Of a stretch of 23,453 nucleotides of DNA, positions 8,289 through 18,234 are shown one piece after another. Position 1 is the stretch's first letter. The number at the start of each line of letters is the position of its first letter. Source of the stretch: Mnemiopsis leidyi (lineage: Eukaryota > Ctenophora > Tentaculata > Lobata > Bolinopsidae); NCBI GenBank assembly GCA_000226015.1, contig JH152893.1:156942-180394 (forward strand), given 5' to 3'. The notes under the pieces are model-generated. The model saw only the letters and a program-made list of their open reading frames with translations, was not told where the DNA came from and did not search any database. Made by a program: the position numbers and the translations under genes.

Positions 8289-8440
8289 GAAGCCAAAGTA
8301 ACAAGGAGTAACCACAACACGAAGCCAAAGTAACTAGCCTGAGTTACCACAACACGAAGCCAAAGTAACTAGCCTGAGTTACCACAACACGAAGCCAAAG
8401 TAACTAGGAGTAACCACAACACGAAGGCACAAGACAACAC
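8289..8440. repeat. 32/35-bp minisatellite
   Basis: Four tandem units start with GAAGCCAAAGTAACWAG and end with ACCACAACAC. Two have 35 bp (8321-8355, 8356-8390) and are identical. They are bracketed by two 32-bp variants (8289-8320, 8391-8422) in which GCCTGAGTT is replaced by a shorter GAGTA. A degenerate fifth start follows. Confidence 0.9.
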
Positions 8441-9684
8441 GTGCAATTAAGGGAGCAGCGATGTGAGACGAAGCAGCTCAGTAGAACTAAGAGAAACCAA
8501 CATGAGGAAGGTAACAGATGGTATTGTAGGCAGTGGAACAAACCGAGACATGAGAAGCAGTATCGGGTTCCAGAAATCGGATTATTTTACCGTAGTGAGG
8601 TAAATGTAGGAACATAAATTTGGGAGTTGAGGGGGGAGGGTAACACAGGTGGTAGTCGGTAATTGAGGTATTGCACCGGGTAGCCTAGCGTGGGAAATAT
8701 GTTGTTCAGCACAATTGTAATTTCGGTTACATAGCTGGCAGTTCGTTTTGATGTAAGTATATTCGGGCATGCCATGACTATGCTCATTATTTTGGTGCAT
8801 AAATCAGATGTAATTAGTTGAAGTAAGCAAGCTTCTAATCTCGGGATAGTCCGTACGTAGAAACGTGCCAAGATAACCTTGGGTTGCTTACTTTTCAGGT
8901 TCCAATGCACTACTAACGTATCGAGGACGTATATTCAGGTGTCTGAGCTGGGACTGGCTTAGTTGTGAGTCCGTACGTAGAAGGCGAAACCCGAAACTAA
9001 TTCTTCTCCAGGCGTTGATAAGTAGGTAGATATGTCATGCTATTCATGGGGCACCCATCGGGGTCACGGGATTTTAACCATTAGACAGACAAGCTCGATA
9101 TTTTCAGGAAAAAACTATCAATAAAATGTAACAATTTTCATAGTTTTTTTTTTAATGAAAAACATCACGTCAAACCAAAGCGCTAAAGTACATATTTTAG
9201 TTTCGTTCCAAAATGAAATTGTAAACAACTTGCTATAGAACTAAGATTTTTAAACTCTTTGTAGTAAAATTTGTACACAACTTAAGTTAGAGAGCTTGAA
9301 AACTTCATATTCTCTCGAGATGAGATAGTCGAATATAAATTGAAAGAAATTCAACCGTACAGCTAACTATAAGATTCTTAACTTTTAAACTGTACATTAA
9401 ATATCAAAAATCGTCTTTGTTACAAACATCAGCAGAGATTTTAGTCCAGTTGGATAACCTAGCTGTTTTCAACAGTAACATAAATACATTTATACGACAG
9501 TAGTTTGTAACATCATATCAGTAATCAGCATGTCAGTCACCATCCAGGATCAATTCTTCAGTGTTCTAAATTCTTATTTCACTTTCTTGCACTACATTTA
9601 ATTCCCGCAGTCCACAATTGACGGACCATGTGCACGAGACACAAGTACAACAAATCAAAGTTAGTTCCGTGAGTTTCCTTCTCT
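8441..9684. other. Spacer between serpin and exonuclease genes
   Basis: No gene recognised. The 15-base word AGTCCGTACGTAGAA occurs twice (near 8847 and 8967). A 107-codon open frame on the minus strand (8910-8587) contains TIPRLEA, faintly like the IPRLEL of Bel/Pao retrotransposons, which is too weak to call. The 3' UTR of the exonuclease gene should occupy the right end of this spacer. Confidence 0.45.
9597..9602 (-). terminator. Possible poly(A) signal of ERI-like gene
   Basis: ATTAAA on the minus strand, 83 bases downstream of the ERI-like stop codon. It is the commonest variant of AATAAA and at a normal distance for a short 3' UTR. Confidence 0.35.
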
Positions 9685-9999
9685 TCACTTGGACGTCATG
9701 AGAGGGGTGGTACGACCAGAGAAGATTCCTTTAACCGGGGAATTCCTGCCACTTCTGTTAGGAGTACAACGGCCGCTGTTAGAGGTGCTCCTGGAGAAGC
9801 CCACCCTGCTGCTGGCCCGACTGAATAGTTTGATGGTCTTGTCCTCCTCCAAGTCGTCTAGATCGAGTTCGGGATCCAGACCGTCCTCGTTGGAGTCTTT
9901 CTCCCCGTCCTCTCTGAAGTGCCAGACCCGGGTGTTGAACTCCACTCCTCGCTCCGTCATGCTCTTCACCAGGTTCACTGTGTTGTTGCAGTTGTCCAC
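9685..9999 (-). CDS. ERI-like exonuclease, last exon (motif III end and Ser-rich tail)
   Basis: The acceptor TTGGTGCCAG is followed in phase 0 by VDNCNNTVNLVKSM, which completes the third exonuclease motif begun in the previous exon. Joined, it reads GRLHSAVDNCNN. In ERI1/ERI3 and other DEDDh enzymes a catalytic His is followed five residues later by a metal-binding Asp (HxxxxD). Here that position is Asn (codon AAC), although the neighbouring Asp at H+4 is kept. After RGVEFNTRVWHF the domain ends. A roughly 75-residue low-complexity tail follows: acidic (DPELDLDDLEEDK), then Ser/Arg/Thr-Pro-rich with SP and TP sites, ending LMTSK. Such a tail may be phosphorylated. The exon is open throughout, arguing for a real protein even if catalysis is doubtful. 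Confidence 0.75.
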   Translation of the reverse strand: MDNCNNTVNLVKSMTERGVEFNTRVWHFREDGEKDSNEDGLDPELDLDDLEEDKTIKLFSRASSRVGFSRSTSNSGRCTPNRSGRNSPVKGIFSGRTTPLMTSK

Positions 10000-10938
10000 C
10001 TGGCACCAAGAACTTGTGTTACAACTTTAAAACATCAAGTAAATTTATCAACGGACCGTTTTATTTGCGAATGTCAATCGCACAAAATTTACCAAAGTAA
10101 TTGCTCCTGCTAGTACCTTTATCCAATTTAATCTATCTGAGGCACCATTGAGCTGTAGGCCCAACTTGCTGGGCAAATCTACGTTTTAGGTTTCCTATAG
10201 TTAGTACAGGATAGATTTTTATTTCTCAGAGCATTTCTTCGTTCCTTCGTTGTCTGGTTTTTGATTTATTTTCTTTATTGCCATTGTAATTGGTTTCCTG
10301 TACTAATTATTTTCAACAAAAACTGGCCTTTTTGTATTGGAGTGTGGATAAACAGACGTGCACTGGAAGTACTGATAACGAGCTGGAATTTTATCTACGT
10401 GACAGTCTAGTGAAGATACTAAAAGCATAAGAAGTTTCCGATAATTTAGTTGTCACCAGATCAACAGCACGATGGAATATTCGCTGCGATTAACACTTTT
10501 CAAAAAAACCGGGCTCTGCCTGAAATCAGAGTTTTGCTATTTCCAGATATTATCACCTAGCTCGAGCTGAGGGGTGTTAAAACTTTAAACAACGACCGAT
10601 GAAGTTTAGACGGCAAAAGTTCTAAAATTTAAAAACTCAGTTTAAACAGGGCTAGCAGGAGTAATTGTGTCAACTTAGATATTGCCAAGACCTTCAACGG
10701 GTACCTAGTGGAGGTTTATTTCTCGGAGAAAGTCGGAATAGTTGTGCCATTTTGTGTCAAGACTTTATCTAACTAATTTCTCCAGGGAAATTTCGTACAG
10801 TCAAACTTACATGGACTGAATTTTTCGACACCGATAATAGATTACGAATATAAGGTTTATTACTTTACATGTCCTTTTTAGGATGTTGGACGAAAGGAAG
10901 CTATTAAAAATATCTAAAAGAAATTGTTTTAAACTCAC
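10000..10938 (-). other. Intron of ERI-like gene
   Basis: Non-coding AT-rich DNA between the last two exons. No embedded gene or repeat was recognised. Confidence 0.6.
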
Positions 10939-11037
10939 CGCAGAATGCAGTCTCCCCTCCTGTTGAACACCGAAAGAATTCAACATCGTCTTGGAATTTC
11001 TTCTTACGATCTGTTTTTTGGCGGGTCTCTTGGAAAC
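10939..11037 (-). CDS. ERI-like exonuclease, exon with catalytic His
   Basis: Thirty-three codons in phase 0 at both ends, between acceptor CGGTTCCAG and the strong donor GCG|GTGAGT. A basic linker (VSKRPAKKQIVRRNSK) leads to TMLNSFGVQQEGRLHSA. This matches the ERI segment in which a helix is followed by G-R-x-H, where the His acts as general base in DEDDh exonucleases. The linker is richer in Lys/Arg than I expect for ERI2/ERI3 and might aid RNA binding; that is inference. The exon joins directly to the 9999-9685 exon. Confidence 0.72.
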
Positions 11038-11684
11038 CTGGAACCGTCTTATTTTAGCCAGTCACGAGACTAAAGTTAGACTGGCATTTGCATGGTTTAA
11101 CAGGCAGTCTAGTGGCTGTAAACATGAGACCTAACATTTTTTTGCTATTCCATTTAGCAGGCCGAAATTGTTCGGCTAAAAACCGAGAAAGTTTGCTGCA
11201 CATTGTATTCCACTGTCTGGACAGTTCAGGAGTTCCAGTTCTAAAGTGATAACTTGAGGTGATTAGCACGTGTATTTAACACGCCGCTGATCTAATTTCT
11301 AGTATTGGACTTGTAACATGACTTCACTTGCTAAATGTTCTAGAACATTCACTGAAATTACTAGGAATTCTATAGTCTATTTTTCTGTTTTAAAAGACAC
11401 CGCATAGTTTCGCCCGATCGATTATAGATTAACTTTTGTTAACTTTTTCATGTGAAGTGCTAAATCGTAAGGCCGATAAAAAACCCAATTAAAATTCAGA
11501 TTTTAAGAACTTGTTGAAAAGATTTAAAGGAATGCGAGTCTAATATAATTCTGGAATGGCAGTGTCAGTAATTTTAAAACATTAGTCGTTTATACCTACA
11601 GCAAAACAGTCGAAGGCAAACTAACCCAGCAAACTTAAAAAGTAAAATTTCCCATATCTTCTAAAACTCGTCCAAAACACTGAC
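11038..11684 (-). other. Intron of ERI-like gene
   Basis: Non-coding. Open frames here are short and unrecognised. Confidence 0.55.
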
Positions 11685-11826
11685 CTGTCTGGTCTCGAAC
11701 TGTTTAGAAAGCTCCTCCAAGTTGATCCAGGTGAAGAAATATGCCGGCAGATGGTACCCCATAGCTCTACATTGTTCGGGTAACATGTGACTCAGGTCAA
11801 AGTGGGTGTGAGGCACGAATATAAAC
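11685..11826 (-). CDS. ERI-like exonuclease, exon with motif II Asp
   Basis: The acceptor ACTTTACCCAG is followed by one base that completes an Arg codon. Then FIFVPHTHFDLSHMLPEQC, RAMGYHLPAYFFTWINL and EELSKQFETRQ follow, ending at donor CAG|GTCAGT in phase 0. In ERI-family enzymes this block holds the second metal ligand, the Asp of G-x-W-D-L. Here it reads THFDLSHML, so the Asp is present, while the usual Asp-Gly before it is replaced by Pro-His. The following LPEQC and YF..WINL match ERI3-type proteins well. The phase agrees with both neighbouring exons, which supports the gene model. Confidence 0.78.
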
Positions 11827-11919
11827 CTGGGTAAAGTTGGAATCTAAGTTGGAGGCTGGAGCTGACATCTTTTATAAAGAGCAAATCACCTCCTTTTTTC
11901 TCTTTTATAGTAGACAAAT

Positions 11920-12065
11920 GAAGATGGTTGATGAAGCTATGAAGATGGATGGTTGATGTAGCTATGAAGATGGATGGTTGATGTAGCTATGAAGATGGAT
12001 GGTTGATGTAGCTATGAAGATGGATGGTTGATGTAGCTATGAAGATGGATGGTTAATGAAGCTAT
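11920..12065. repeat. 25-bp minisatellite in ERI-like intron
   Basis: One 21-bp unit (11920-11940) is followed by five 25-bp units up to 12065. Each starts GAAGATGGATGGTT and ends GTAGCTAT or GAAGCTAT. The central four are identical, so the array is recent or homogenised. It sits in the intron between the 12501-12334 and 11826-11685 exons. Confidence 0.92.
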
Positions 12066-12333
12066 GAACATGGTACGTGGGGGATACATGTCTGTGTAAG
12101 GAATAATGGGGGCACTGTTCCATATGCTGCTAGCCCTGCTATATAACACTGCTAATGAATCGAGCGTGTGCCATCGAGTTACCGCTCTGAAGGTCGAGCT
12201 ACATTTTACCCACATAGATGGAGACATTTTAACAACCTAAATGTAGAAATTAAGGAGACAATCATGGGCTAAAAATAGATTTAAAAACGTCAACTTAACT
12301 TCGAGCTGATTATACCCCCACAAAACAACAGAC

Positions 12334-12501
12334 CTGGACTGAAAAAGGCCCTGTTTCCACATCCAGCGGTCGAAGTCGACGAGGATGTCCTGCAAGCTAG
12401 GGGCGTTAGCGAGCTTCCTGTCACTTATACAGGTCAACATCTTGCAGAAAGTACTGAGCTGCGCGTTTATAGGATGTTGTGGTTTGGCGAGGGAGTAAAA
12501 C
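12334..12501 (-). CDS. ERI-like exonuclease, most 5' recognised exon
   Basis: The acceptor ATACTTGCAG is followed by one base closing a split codon. Then come FYSLAKPQHPINAQLS, TFCKMLTCISDRKLANAPSL and QDILVDFDRWMWKQG. This is the ERI segment that reads Y-V-x-P...LS-x-FC-x-x-LTGI...V..AP.....VL..F..W. It ends in phase 2 at AG|GTCTGT, matching the next exon. ERI-family DEDDh proteins trim RNA 3' ends: ERI1 acts on histone mRNA, 5.8S rRNA and small RNAs, while ERI2 and ERI3 are less known. The upstream exon carrying the first DxE motif is not identified, so the gene is incomplete at its 5' end. The closest resemblance is to ERI2/ERI3 rather than ERI1, which also carries a SAP domain. Confidence 0.75.
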
Positions 12502-15389
12502 CTGCAAGTATTAGATTGGTTTATAGAGTGGAAACAGTACAGAGTAAGTGCTGTTTAAACAGTCTTTGCTGTGTGTACTGTGTGTAGAGTATGTACTGTG
12601 TGTACTGTGTGTAGAGTATGTAAACGTGTACTGTTTAGTGCTTGATAGATTTACATATTTTACAACTATTTTACACATGTAATATATCTAAGAACTAAGT
12701 GTATGTGACCGAGTGACTCTACAAGAGAATTTAGCACGTGTACGTGTCACGACAGTCTGCCCGGTAGTTTACAGTCTGCCGTTTTACAGGTTCATTCAAC
12801 TCAGGGTGGTAACACCAAGGATATAGGCTACAAGGCGACTGTTATATCACACCTAGGTATTTAGAAGAGTTAAGGATTGTGACAGTGTTTTGTAAGGCGG
12901 CTTTGTCAATAGCGCTTTGTTAATAGCTATTGAAGCTTGGTGAGTTTTATTTACCGGCTTCATAATACTTCAATAGTTTCCCAGATGAATGTCCGAGTGT
13001 CAAACTCACATACAGGAACTTCCAATACTTCAGTCTACATTATCAGTAGTTCCTACACTATCAGAGGTTCCCGTTCAGATCTGTTCATGAGGACACGGCA
13101 CCGCCCGAGCAAGTAGTAGCTAATAGTATTATTGAGTACACATTACCGGATAACTGTGAATGTCTGCTGTCCTCACAGAAACAGACAGAGCGTTCTAGAA
13201 GGTTTTTTGTGGTCGTTTATAGAACAGACCTGACCAATTACCATACTGTAGTTGTAAATATATAGTTGTAAATATATAGAGAGCGTACACACTATCTGGA
13301 GAGCTGGGCGGTGTTATCTTGTAAGACGTGATATTAACCTGTGTACATGTGCGGTGTAAGCCATTAGAGATAATTTTACTGCTGACGGATGTCCAGCCCT
13401 AACTTTCCAGTCGATCTGAGTGTAATTATACGATAAGGATATTAGGTAATCACTCATAAGTCTAGCCTGCTGGTGGAGGAGGAGTATCGATATGTTGATA
13501 TGCAACATAGATACTATCTTGAGATTGAGATCATACAGGTTTAGCCAAAAAGAAAAACAAGCAGATTATCGTACATGTGTATCATAAACAAATCGTCATT
13601 ACGATATGACATAGCTGGCATGGGGTACCTTATCTTAGGTACCTTATTAATGAAACGAAACCTGAGTAATATTATCTTAATCATAGTATAGTTCTTCATA
13701 CCCACGGTGTCTTAGATATGCTTGCAATATTGTAAAACGTATAACAAACTTATTTGAAGATCCGCCTACCCAATATCTCAATATTCAAACCATCATTCAT
13801 TCTACAACAAGTAAATATTTAACATAGTATTATGACAACAGAGTAAAACATTAGAAGGCTAAAAGACGGCAGGAAGAAAGCAGGAACAGACTGCACAGCT
13901 TCTTTGTCCAACGTAACTCGTTGTTCCAATAGATAGTGTTGAAAACCTTTTCTTCAAAAATTTTTTATCAAGTATGATCTATCAACGTAGGTCACATAAT
14001 GGTACTTTTTCTAGTCACCAGATTGAAGTCAGCTGCGAAAGAGCTAAATTCGACTGTCACAGACAGATCTTAAAATAGAACCAGGAAATGCTTTCTTTCA
14101 GACACAACTTCTCGTTGACTGTTCTTATTAAGTTTCTAGGTACACAACAAATCATCTCAGCTGTTTCACAAAATAATCCTGCGTTTCAGTAATCTACAGC
14201 AACAGCAATTTTAGGCAATCTTTAAATCGTGCAGACCAGAATTTTGAACATTATCTTATTTGTCATGGAGCTGTTTAAAATAGCTGACGTTAGTGCGGTT
14301 TGATGTAAGTTGAGCAACCAGTTTAACTAGTCGGACAGCTATTATTCCTTACTGGAGTCAATTACGGACGATGTGACCACGCCTAACCGATTTTTGTACA
14401 TACAATAAAATTTAGTTTCTCAGTAGGATTGCGAGGACAGAGAAGTTCACGGAAAATATTTCATGAGAACGATGACTGAAACCTGAACAAGCAAGTTACA
14501 TTGTCCATGCCTAAAGTTGACTGACGTTCACAACAAATTCCAATATTATGACCGTATCATGAGTGTTTCAATTCTCAGTGTTGATCAATGATTTATAGGA
14601 AACTTGGTGATGAACTTGATAAAATAGAAAGTTATTCGTTTATCAACATAAAGGCTGCCAGGGTAAGCTGGTAAACATATTTCACGATATATTTTTAAAG
14701 CTGATAAAATAGACCATCAATCCCCACTAATCAATGATAGCTACCTACAAGCCCTGATTTAATTGATCCTGCAACTTACTTTTCAACGACACTCTGAGAT
14801 TTCAAACAGTACTTCAAAATGCACATCTCAATGATCTCTTGAGGTTCCTGAGAGCGCTTCCCATCACATGTAAACTCAAATGCGCACACCAAAAAGTAAT
14901 CATAATCGAGCGTCAGAGCCATTTCTGGTCACAGTGTCTGAACTTGGCGACTTATCAATGCACAGAATTGAAGGTAAGGTGCGGACCAGCACAAAAATTC
15001 GTCAAATTAAAATTTAATAGTCACAGGAACAAAAGCGGACACATATCGTCAAGGCACAAATGTCAACAGAAAGGCAGCATTACTTCACAAAAACTGGTCT
15101 GCACACGAGGATATACACCTATAACCTATTAGGTGTTGAAAGGCAGTACAGCGCCTAGCATGGAGTTAATTTATATAGCGCGACCCGCAAGACACTTTAA
15201 AGTGACACTATGTTTCGGAGACCTTATGATTGGCAGCGAAATTTCATCACTTTTAAATACAAGAGTGGTTCTGTAGTGAAAGAGGGTATATTTTCAAGAC
15301 GATTTTTTCTTTCAACTGTGATATGGTTCAGCAGATACAACAGACAAAAACACCCAAAAAAAGGAGAAAATCCGGCAACAAGTTCTCAC
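12502..15389. other. Upstream part of ERI-like gene, exons unresolved
   Basis: No confident exon. A GTGTGTACTGT-rich low-complexity patch lies at about 12570-12640. On the minus strand, 13037-12954 reads TEVLEVPVCEFDTRTF and WETIEVL, reminiscent of the ERI stretch EIIEFPV...NTxT. A donor (CCG|GTAAAT) of the right phase follows, but a TGA in frame interrupts it; see findings. I found no DFEA-like exon by reading the reverse strand. A plus-strand 97-codon frame (14839-15132) is not recognised. Confidence 0.4.
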
Positions 15390-15419
15390 CTGGGATGACG
15401 AGGTTGGAAGTTGGGCCAT
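15390..15419 (-). CDS. Possible first coding exon (MAQLPTSSSQ)
   Basis: An ATG followed by nine codons ends exactly at a strong donor, CCCAG|GTGAGA, in phase 0. The position and strand would suit the start of the ERI-like gene. The phase does not fit the next recognised exon (which needs phase 2), so at least one exon would have to lie between. Support is only the donor and the short open frame. Confidence 0.2.
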
Positions 15420-17292
15420 GAATATCAGCAGCTACACAGTGCCGTGACTTTACGGCAGCATGGGCTCAGTCACGTGATGCAGGTTCCAAGCAGGAGGAGA
15501 GTTGTTCAGTTCCACACGCCTCGGTAGGAGTTTGAATCATTTTGAGAGGGTTGCTGGAAGCGGTGTCTCGACATGTGTAGGAGTGTTATAGATGTCAGCA
15601 GCCTGGCTCTACAATGGCAATGGCTAAAAATATGACAATAAGTGTTAGATGTGGCGTACAAAAGTGATGGGTAGGTAACAGGGAGCTAGTTCTACAAGTA
15701 CATTAACACTATCAGGTGAATCTAAGGAGGACATCACAGTTGGATAGACAGGTACTAATCGAGAAGTGAATGATTATACAATTCTATCACCGCTTTCATG
15801 TTTCAAAGCTACAACAACTCAACTGCAAGGAAGCCGTCTAGAGGGGTTCAAGCTTTATACTCCTGGTCCTCTAGGAGAGCCAGAAGACATGATTCAACAA
15901 CTCTTGAAATTTTCTCCAGCTCAGAACTGTCCCTCGGCCCCCACAGAAGTGTTCCAAGAAAAAGCCACAAAAAACACTAGACATTATGGTTTGGGCCATT
16001 TCTGACTTTTTAAACGATTGTGTGTACATGACCTCAAGCAGGGTAGAACAGTCCAGACAGTAGGCAGTGAGGAAAACTTTATACCATAGTTTACTTAACA
16101 TGTTTTAGTTAATGATTGCTCCCCACCAATATGACAAATATTGGCCTATTTCAAGACACAATTGTGAGAGAAATGTCAAAGAAAAAGTGATTTTTTAGAT
16201 TAATAAAAAGACAGAAAGTTGATTTCAATTGAACAGATTTTTTATTACTGTACTTTAGGCAAAATAAGATATATAATCGAATAGCAATTATTTCTCAGTT
16301 AAATCAAATATTTTATCATATCATCAATTTTCCCACTTCACTAACTCGATTTGCAAAAAATGATGCATGCACTCGTAGAATAAACATTTATAATACCAGA
16401 AAGAAAAGAAAAACTGAGCTTAAAATGATATTATCACAAATATAATTTTAACATTTAACACAGAGAATTCTTTAACCATATTACGATTTAAAAATAATGC
16501 ATCAAGAAAAAATCATTGGAACATTCAAGAATGAAATACTACCATAACAATTTGTCCAAAATTTAATTATTCAATTTACCATGATCATAAATTAAAGGTT
16601 TCAAGAAAGCTTCATTCAATAAATAAATACATAAAAACATACATGTAAACCAGACAGTTGGTGTACCTTATTAGTCACAACTGTTAAATAAATAAAGGTT
16701 CAAAACACACATCGACTACCGTTTATATAATCTTGTAACAATTATGAATAAGATATACAACGACCCAATTAAGTGCATAAAATCTAAAGTGCTCTTATAA
16801 CCACTATGATTAATATTTTGTCATCAAATAAAACAGCTTATGGGTATGCATCGATTATCTCTTATCTCACGCGAGTCTGTATCTTGATCAGAAATGATTT
16901 TACAGCCATTAAGATTTTACACACTTAACCGGGACACCCTATATATTCATAAGATAATGCATTAAATATCATTTCATTTTAGTTCTGAACTTCTGAATTT
17001 TCTACCATTATCATTACAAATATGTTTCATAGCTTAAAATAATAATTTAATATCATACAAAATAATTTTTTCACAGAGCAGTATGGTGAACCACAACATA
17101 CTACAATTTAATAATGATACTAACGACTTTAAGAGGTTGGCTTAACTACTCCTAGGCACAGACTACTAAGAATGTCTCATATTATATATTAATGCTAGAA
17201 CATCAAACTTTTGTAGTTAACAGCATATGTCTAAATGGAGTTTTGTTGGGCTGAGCATAACTTCTTGCAGTATGTGACAATAGAATATTTTC
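15420..17292. other. Region without recognised gene
   Basis: AT-rich, especially 16100-17290. Overlapping frames near 15766-16101 on both strands are 60 to 79 codons long with no family resemblance. Minus-strand ATTAAA hexamers at 17112-17107 and 17051-17046 could end the MANSC transcript that stops at 17293. Confidence 0.45.
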
Positions 17293-17452
17293 TCAGTCAT
17301 CAACGTCATTCATCAAGAAGTCGATCCTGTTGTACCGTCTTCGAGGAGACCACTCCACACATTTGAAGGTAAATACAGTGACGACTGTTATGAAAGCTAA
17401 GACTCCGACCACCAACAAGGTGATGGCAGTTGCTTTAGATAGGTGTAGTGAA
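17293..17452 (-). CDS. MANSC membrane protein, exon 3: transmembrane and tail
   Basis: The acceptor ATAATTTCAG is followed by one base completing Ser. Next is SLHLSKATA, then a hydrophobic span ITLLVVGVLAFITVVTVFTF (residues 145-164) that forms a single transmembrane helix. The cytosolic end is KCVEWSPRRRYNRIDFLMND, then VDD and stop. The RRR after the helix fits the positive-inside rule for a type I protein. YNRI matches the YxxPhi endocytic/lysosomal sorting motif recognised by AP adaptors, and an acidic patch ends the tail. Phase 2 matches exon 2 exactly, which is the main evidence that the three exons form one gene of 187 residues. Confidence 0.82.
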
Positions 17453-17580
17453 CTGAAATTATTGTCAAAATTTAATCTAGTCTAATATGTTACGTTTGTT
17501 GCATCAGTGCTCTTGATAACAGAAAATTTCCAGTGGGATGAAAAAATCATTATAGCTACCAAATTTTCCCGAAAAGGTAC

Positions 17581-17665
17581 CTTTTTGGAGTGCTCTTTTC
17601 TTCTTTGCTTTTTACTGGGGTTTCATTTTCGATTTCCACTTTTGGTTCCAACTCTTCCACTACAT
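17581..17665 (-). CDS. MANSC membrane protein, exon 2: charged stalk
   Basis: An 85-nt exon between acceptor TTTTTGTCAG and donor AAAAAG|GTACCT. It is in phase 1 at its start and phase 2 at its end, so it is the only way found to join exons 1 and 3 in frame. It encodes DVVEELEPKVEIENETPVKS and KEEKSTPK, a Glu/Lys-rich stalk without cysteines that would hold the MANSC domain off the membrane. NET is a possible N-glycosylation site. Direct joining of exon 1 to exon 3 would shift the frame, so skipping this exon should remove the membrane anchor. Confidence 0.78.
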
Positions 17666-17905
17666 CTGACAAAAATTATTGATTCTAGGTACAAAAAGAA
17701 ATAAAGCAAATTTCTGAAACTAGGGCTGGTACAAATTTACCATATTATAAAATATTTGATTTAAAATAAAAGACAATAACTATAATAGTTAGAAAGCAAC
17801 AAATAGAGTCCACCAAGACAAAATATTTTAGTGGCAATCATCATATCATAAATGTTTAGTTGTTAGATATTTAACAAACATTGAATGTCACAAGCAAAGA
17901 CTTAC

Positions 17906-18224
17906 CTTTGACTTTCTTTACCAACAGGACTGTTGAGTTATTCTCCACTTCCTCACAATTAAGTGTACAGTGGTAAAGAATACAATTCTCCTCTGTCAAG
18001 TTTCTACTAAAGACTGCCATTTTGCATGGCAGTGTGGAACAGCACACATCTCTACATTCATCTTGTGATTTAACTGTGGTGTTTGACAGTATGTTGCCCA
18101 CATCATTGTTTACAATGGCTTTTTCAACATACGATTTTATATTTTCCTCACATGCACAATTACTGTATAGGAACAAATCTGTCAGCATCAAAAGTGGGAA
18201 CATCAGTTTCACATAGTGCAGCAT
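17906..18224 (-). CDS. MANSC membrane protein, exon 1: signal peptide and MANSC domain
   Basis: The start is the ATG at 18224. An acceptor (CTCACTCATTCCAG|AAGAG, exon edge 18234) lies just upstream, so the ATG further out at 18272 is probably intronic. Residues 1-22 (MLHYVKLMFPLLMLTDLFLY) form a signal peptide. Residues 23-90 form a MANSC domain (motif at the N-terminus with seven cysteines), the extracellular module of HAI-1, LRP11 and MANSC1. It shows SQDECRDVCCSTLPC, KMAVF, and ENCILYHCTLNC in the family order. NTT, NLT and NST are potential N-glycosylation sites. Exon 1 ends AAAG|GTAAG in phase 1. MANSC domains usually accompany Kunitz or PKD modules; here nothing else is present. Ligand unknown. 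Confidence 0.82.
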
Positions 18225-18234
18225 GATTTCTCTT

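Noticed and set aside
8587..8910. A 107-codon minus-strand frame containing TIPRLEACLLQL, resembling the IPRLEL motif of Bel/Pao polyproteins
   Set aside because: Only one short motif matches, the rest of the frame shows no integrase, RNase H or protease feature, and neighbouring frames are equally plausible. Too weak to annotate.
9689..10030. Long plus-strand and other minus-strand frames overlapping the last ERI-like exon
   Set aside because: They are out-of-frame shadows of the GC-richer coding exon and have no family resemblance; the exonuclease frame joins its neighbour in phase.
14839..15132. Plus-strand 97-codon frame
   Set aside because: No family resemblance, no initiation or splice context; composition is like its non-coding surroundings.
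15766..16101. Overlapping 60 to 79-codon frames on both strands
   Set aside because: Mutually overlapping and unrecognised, with no splice-site or homology support for any of them.
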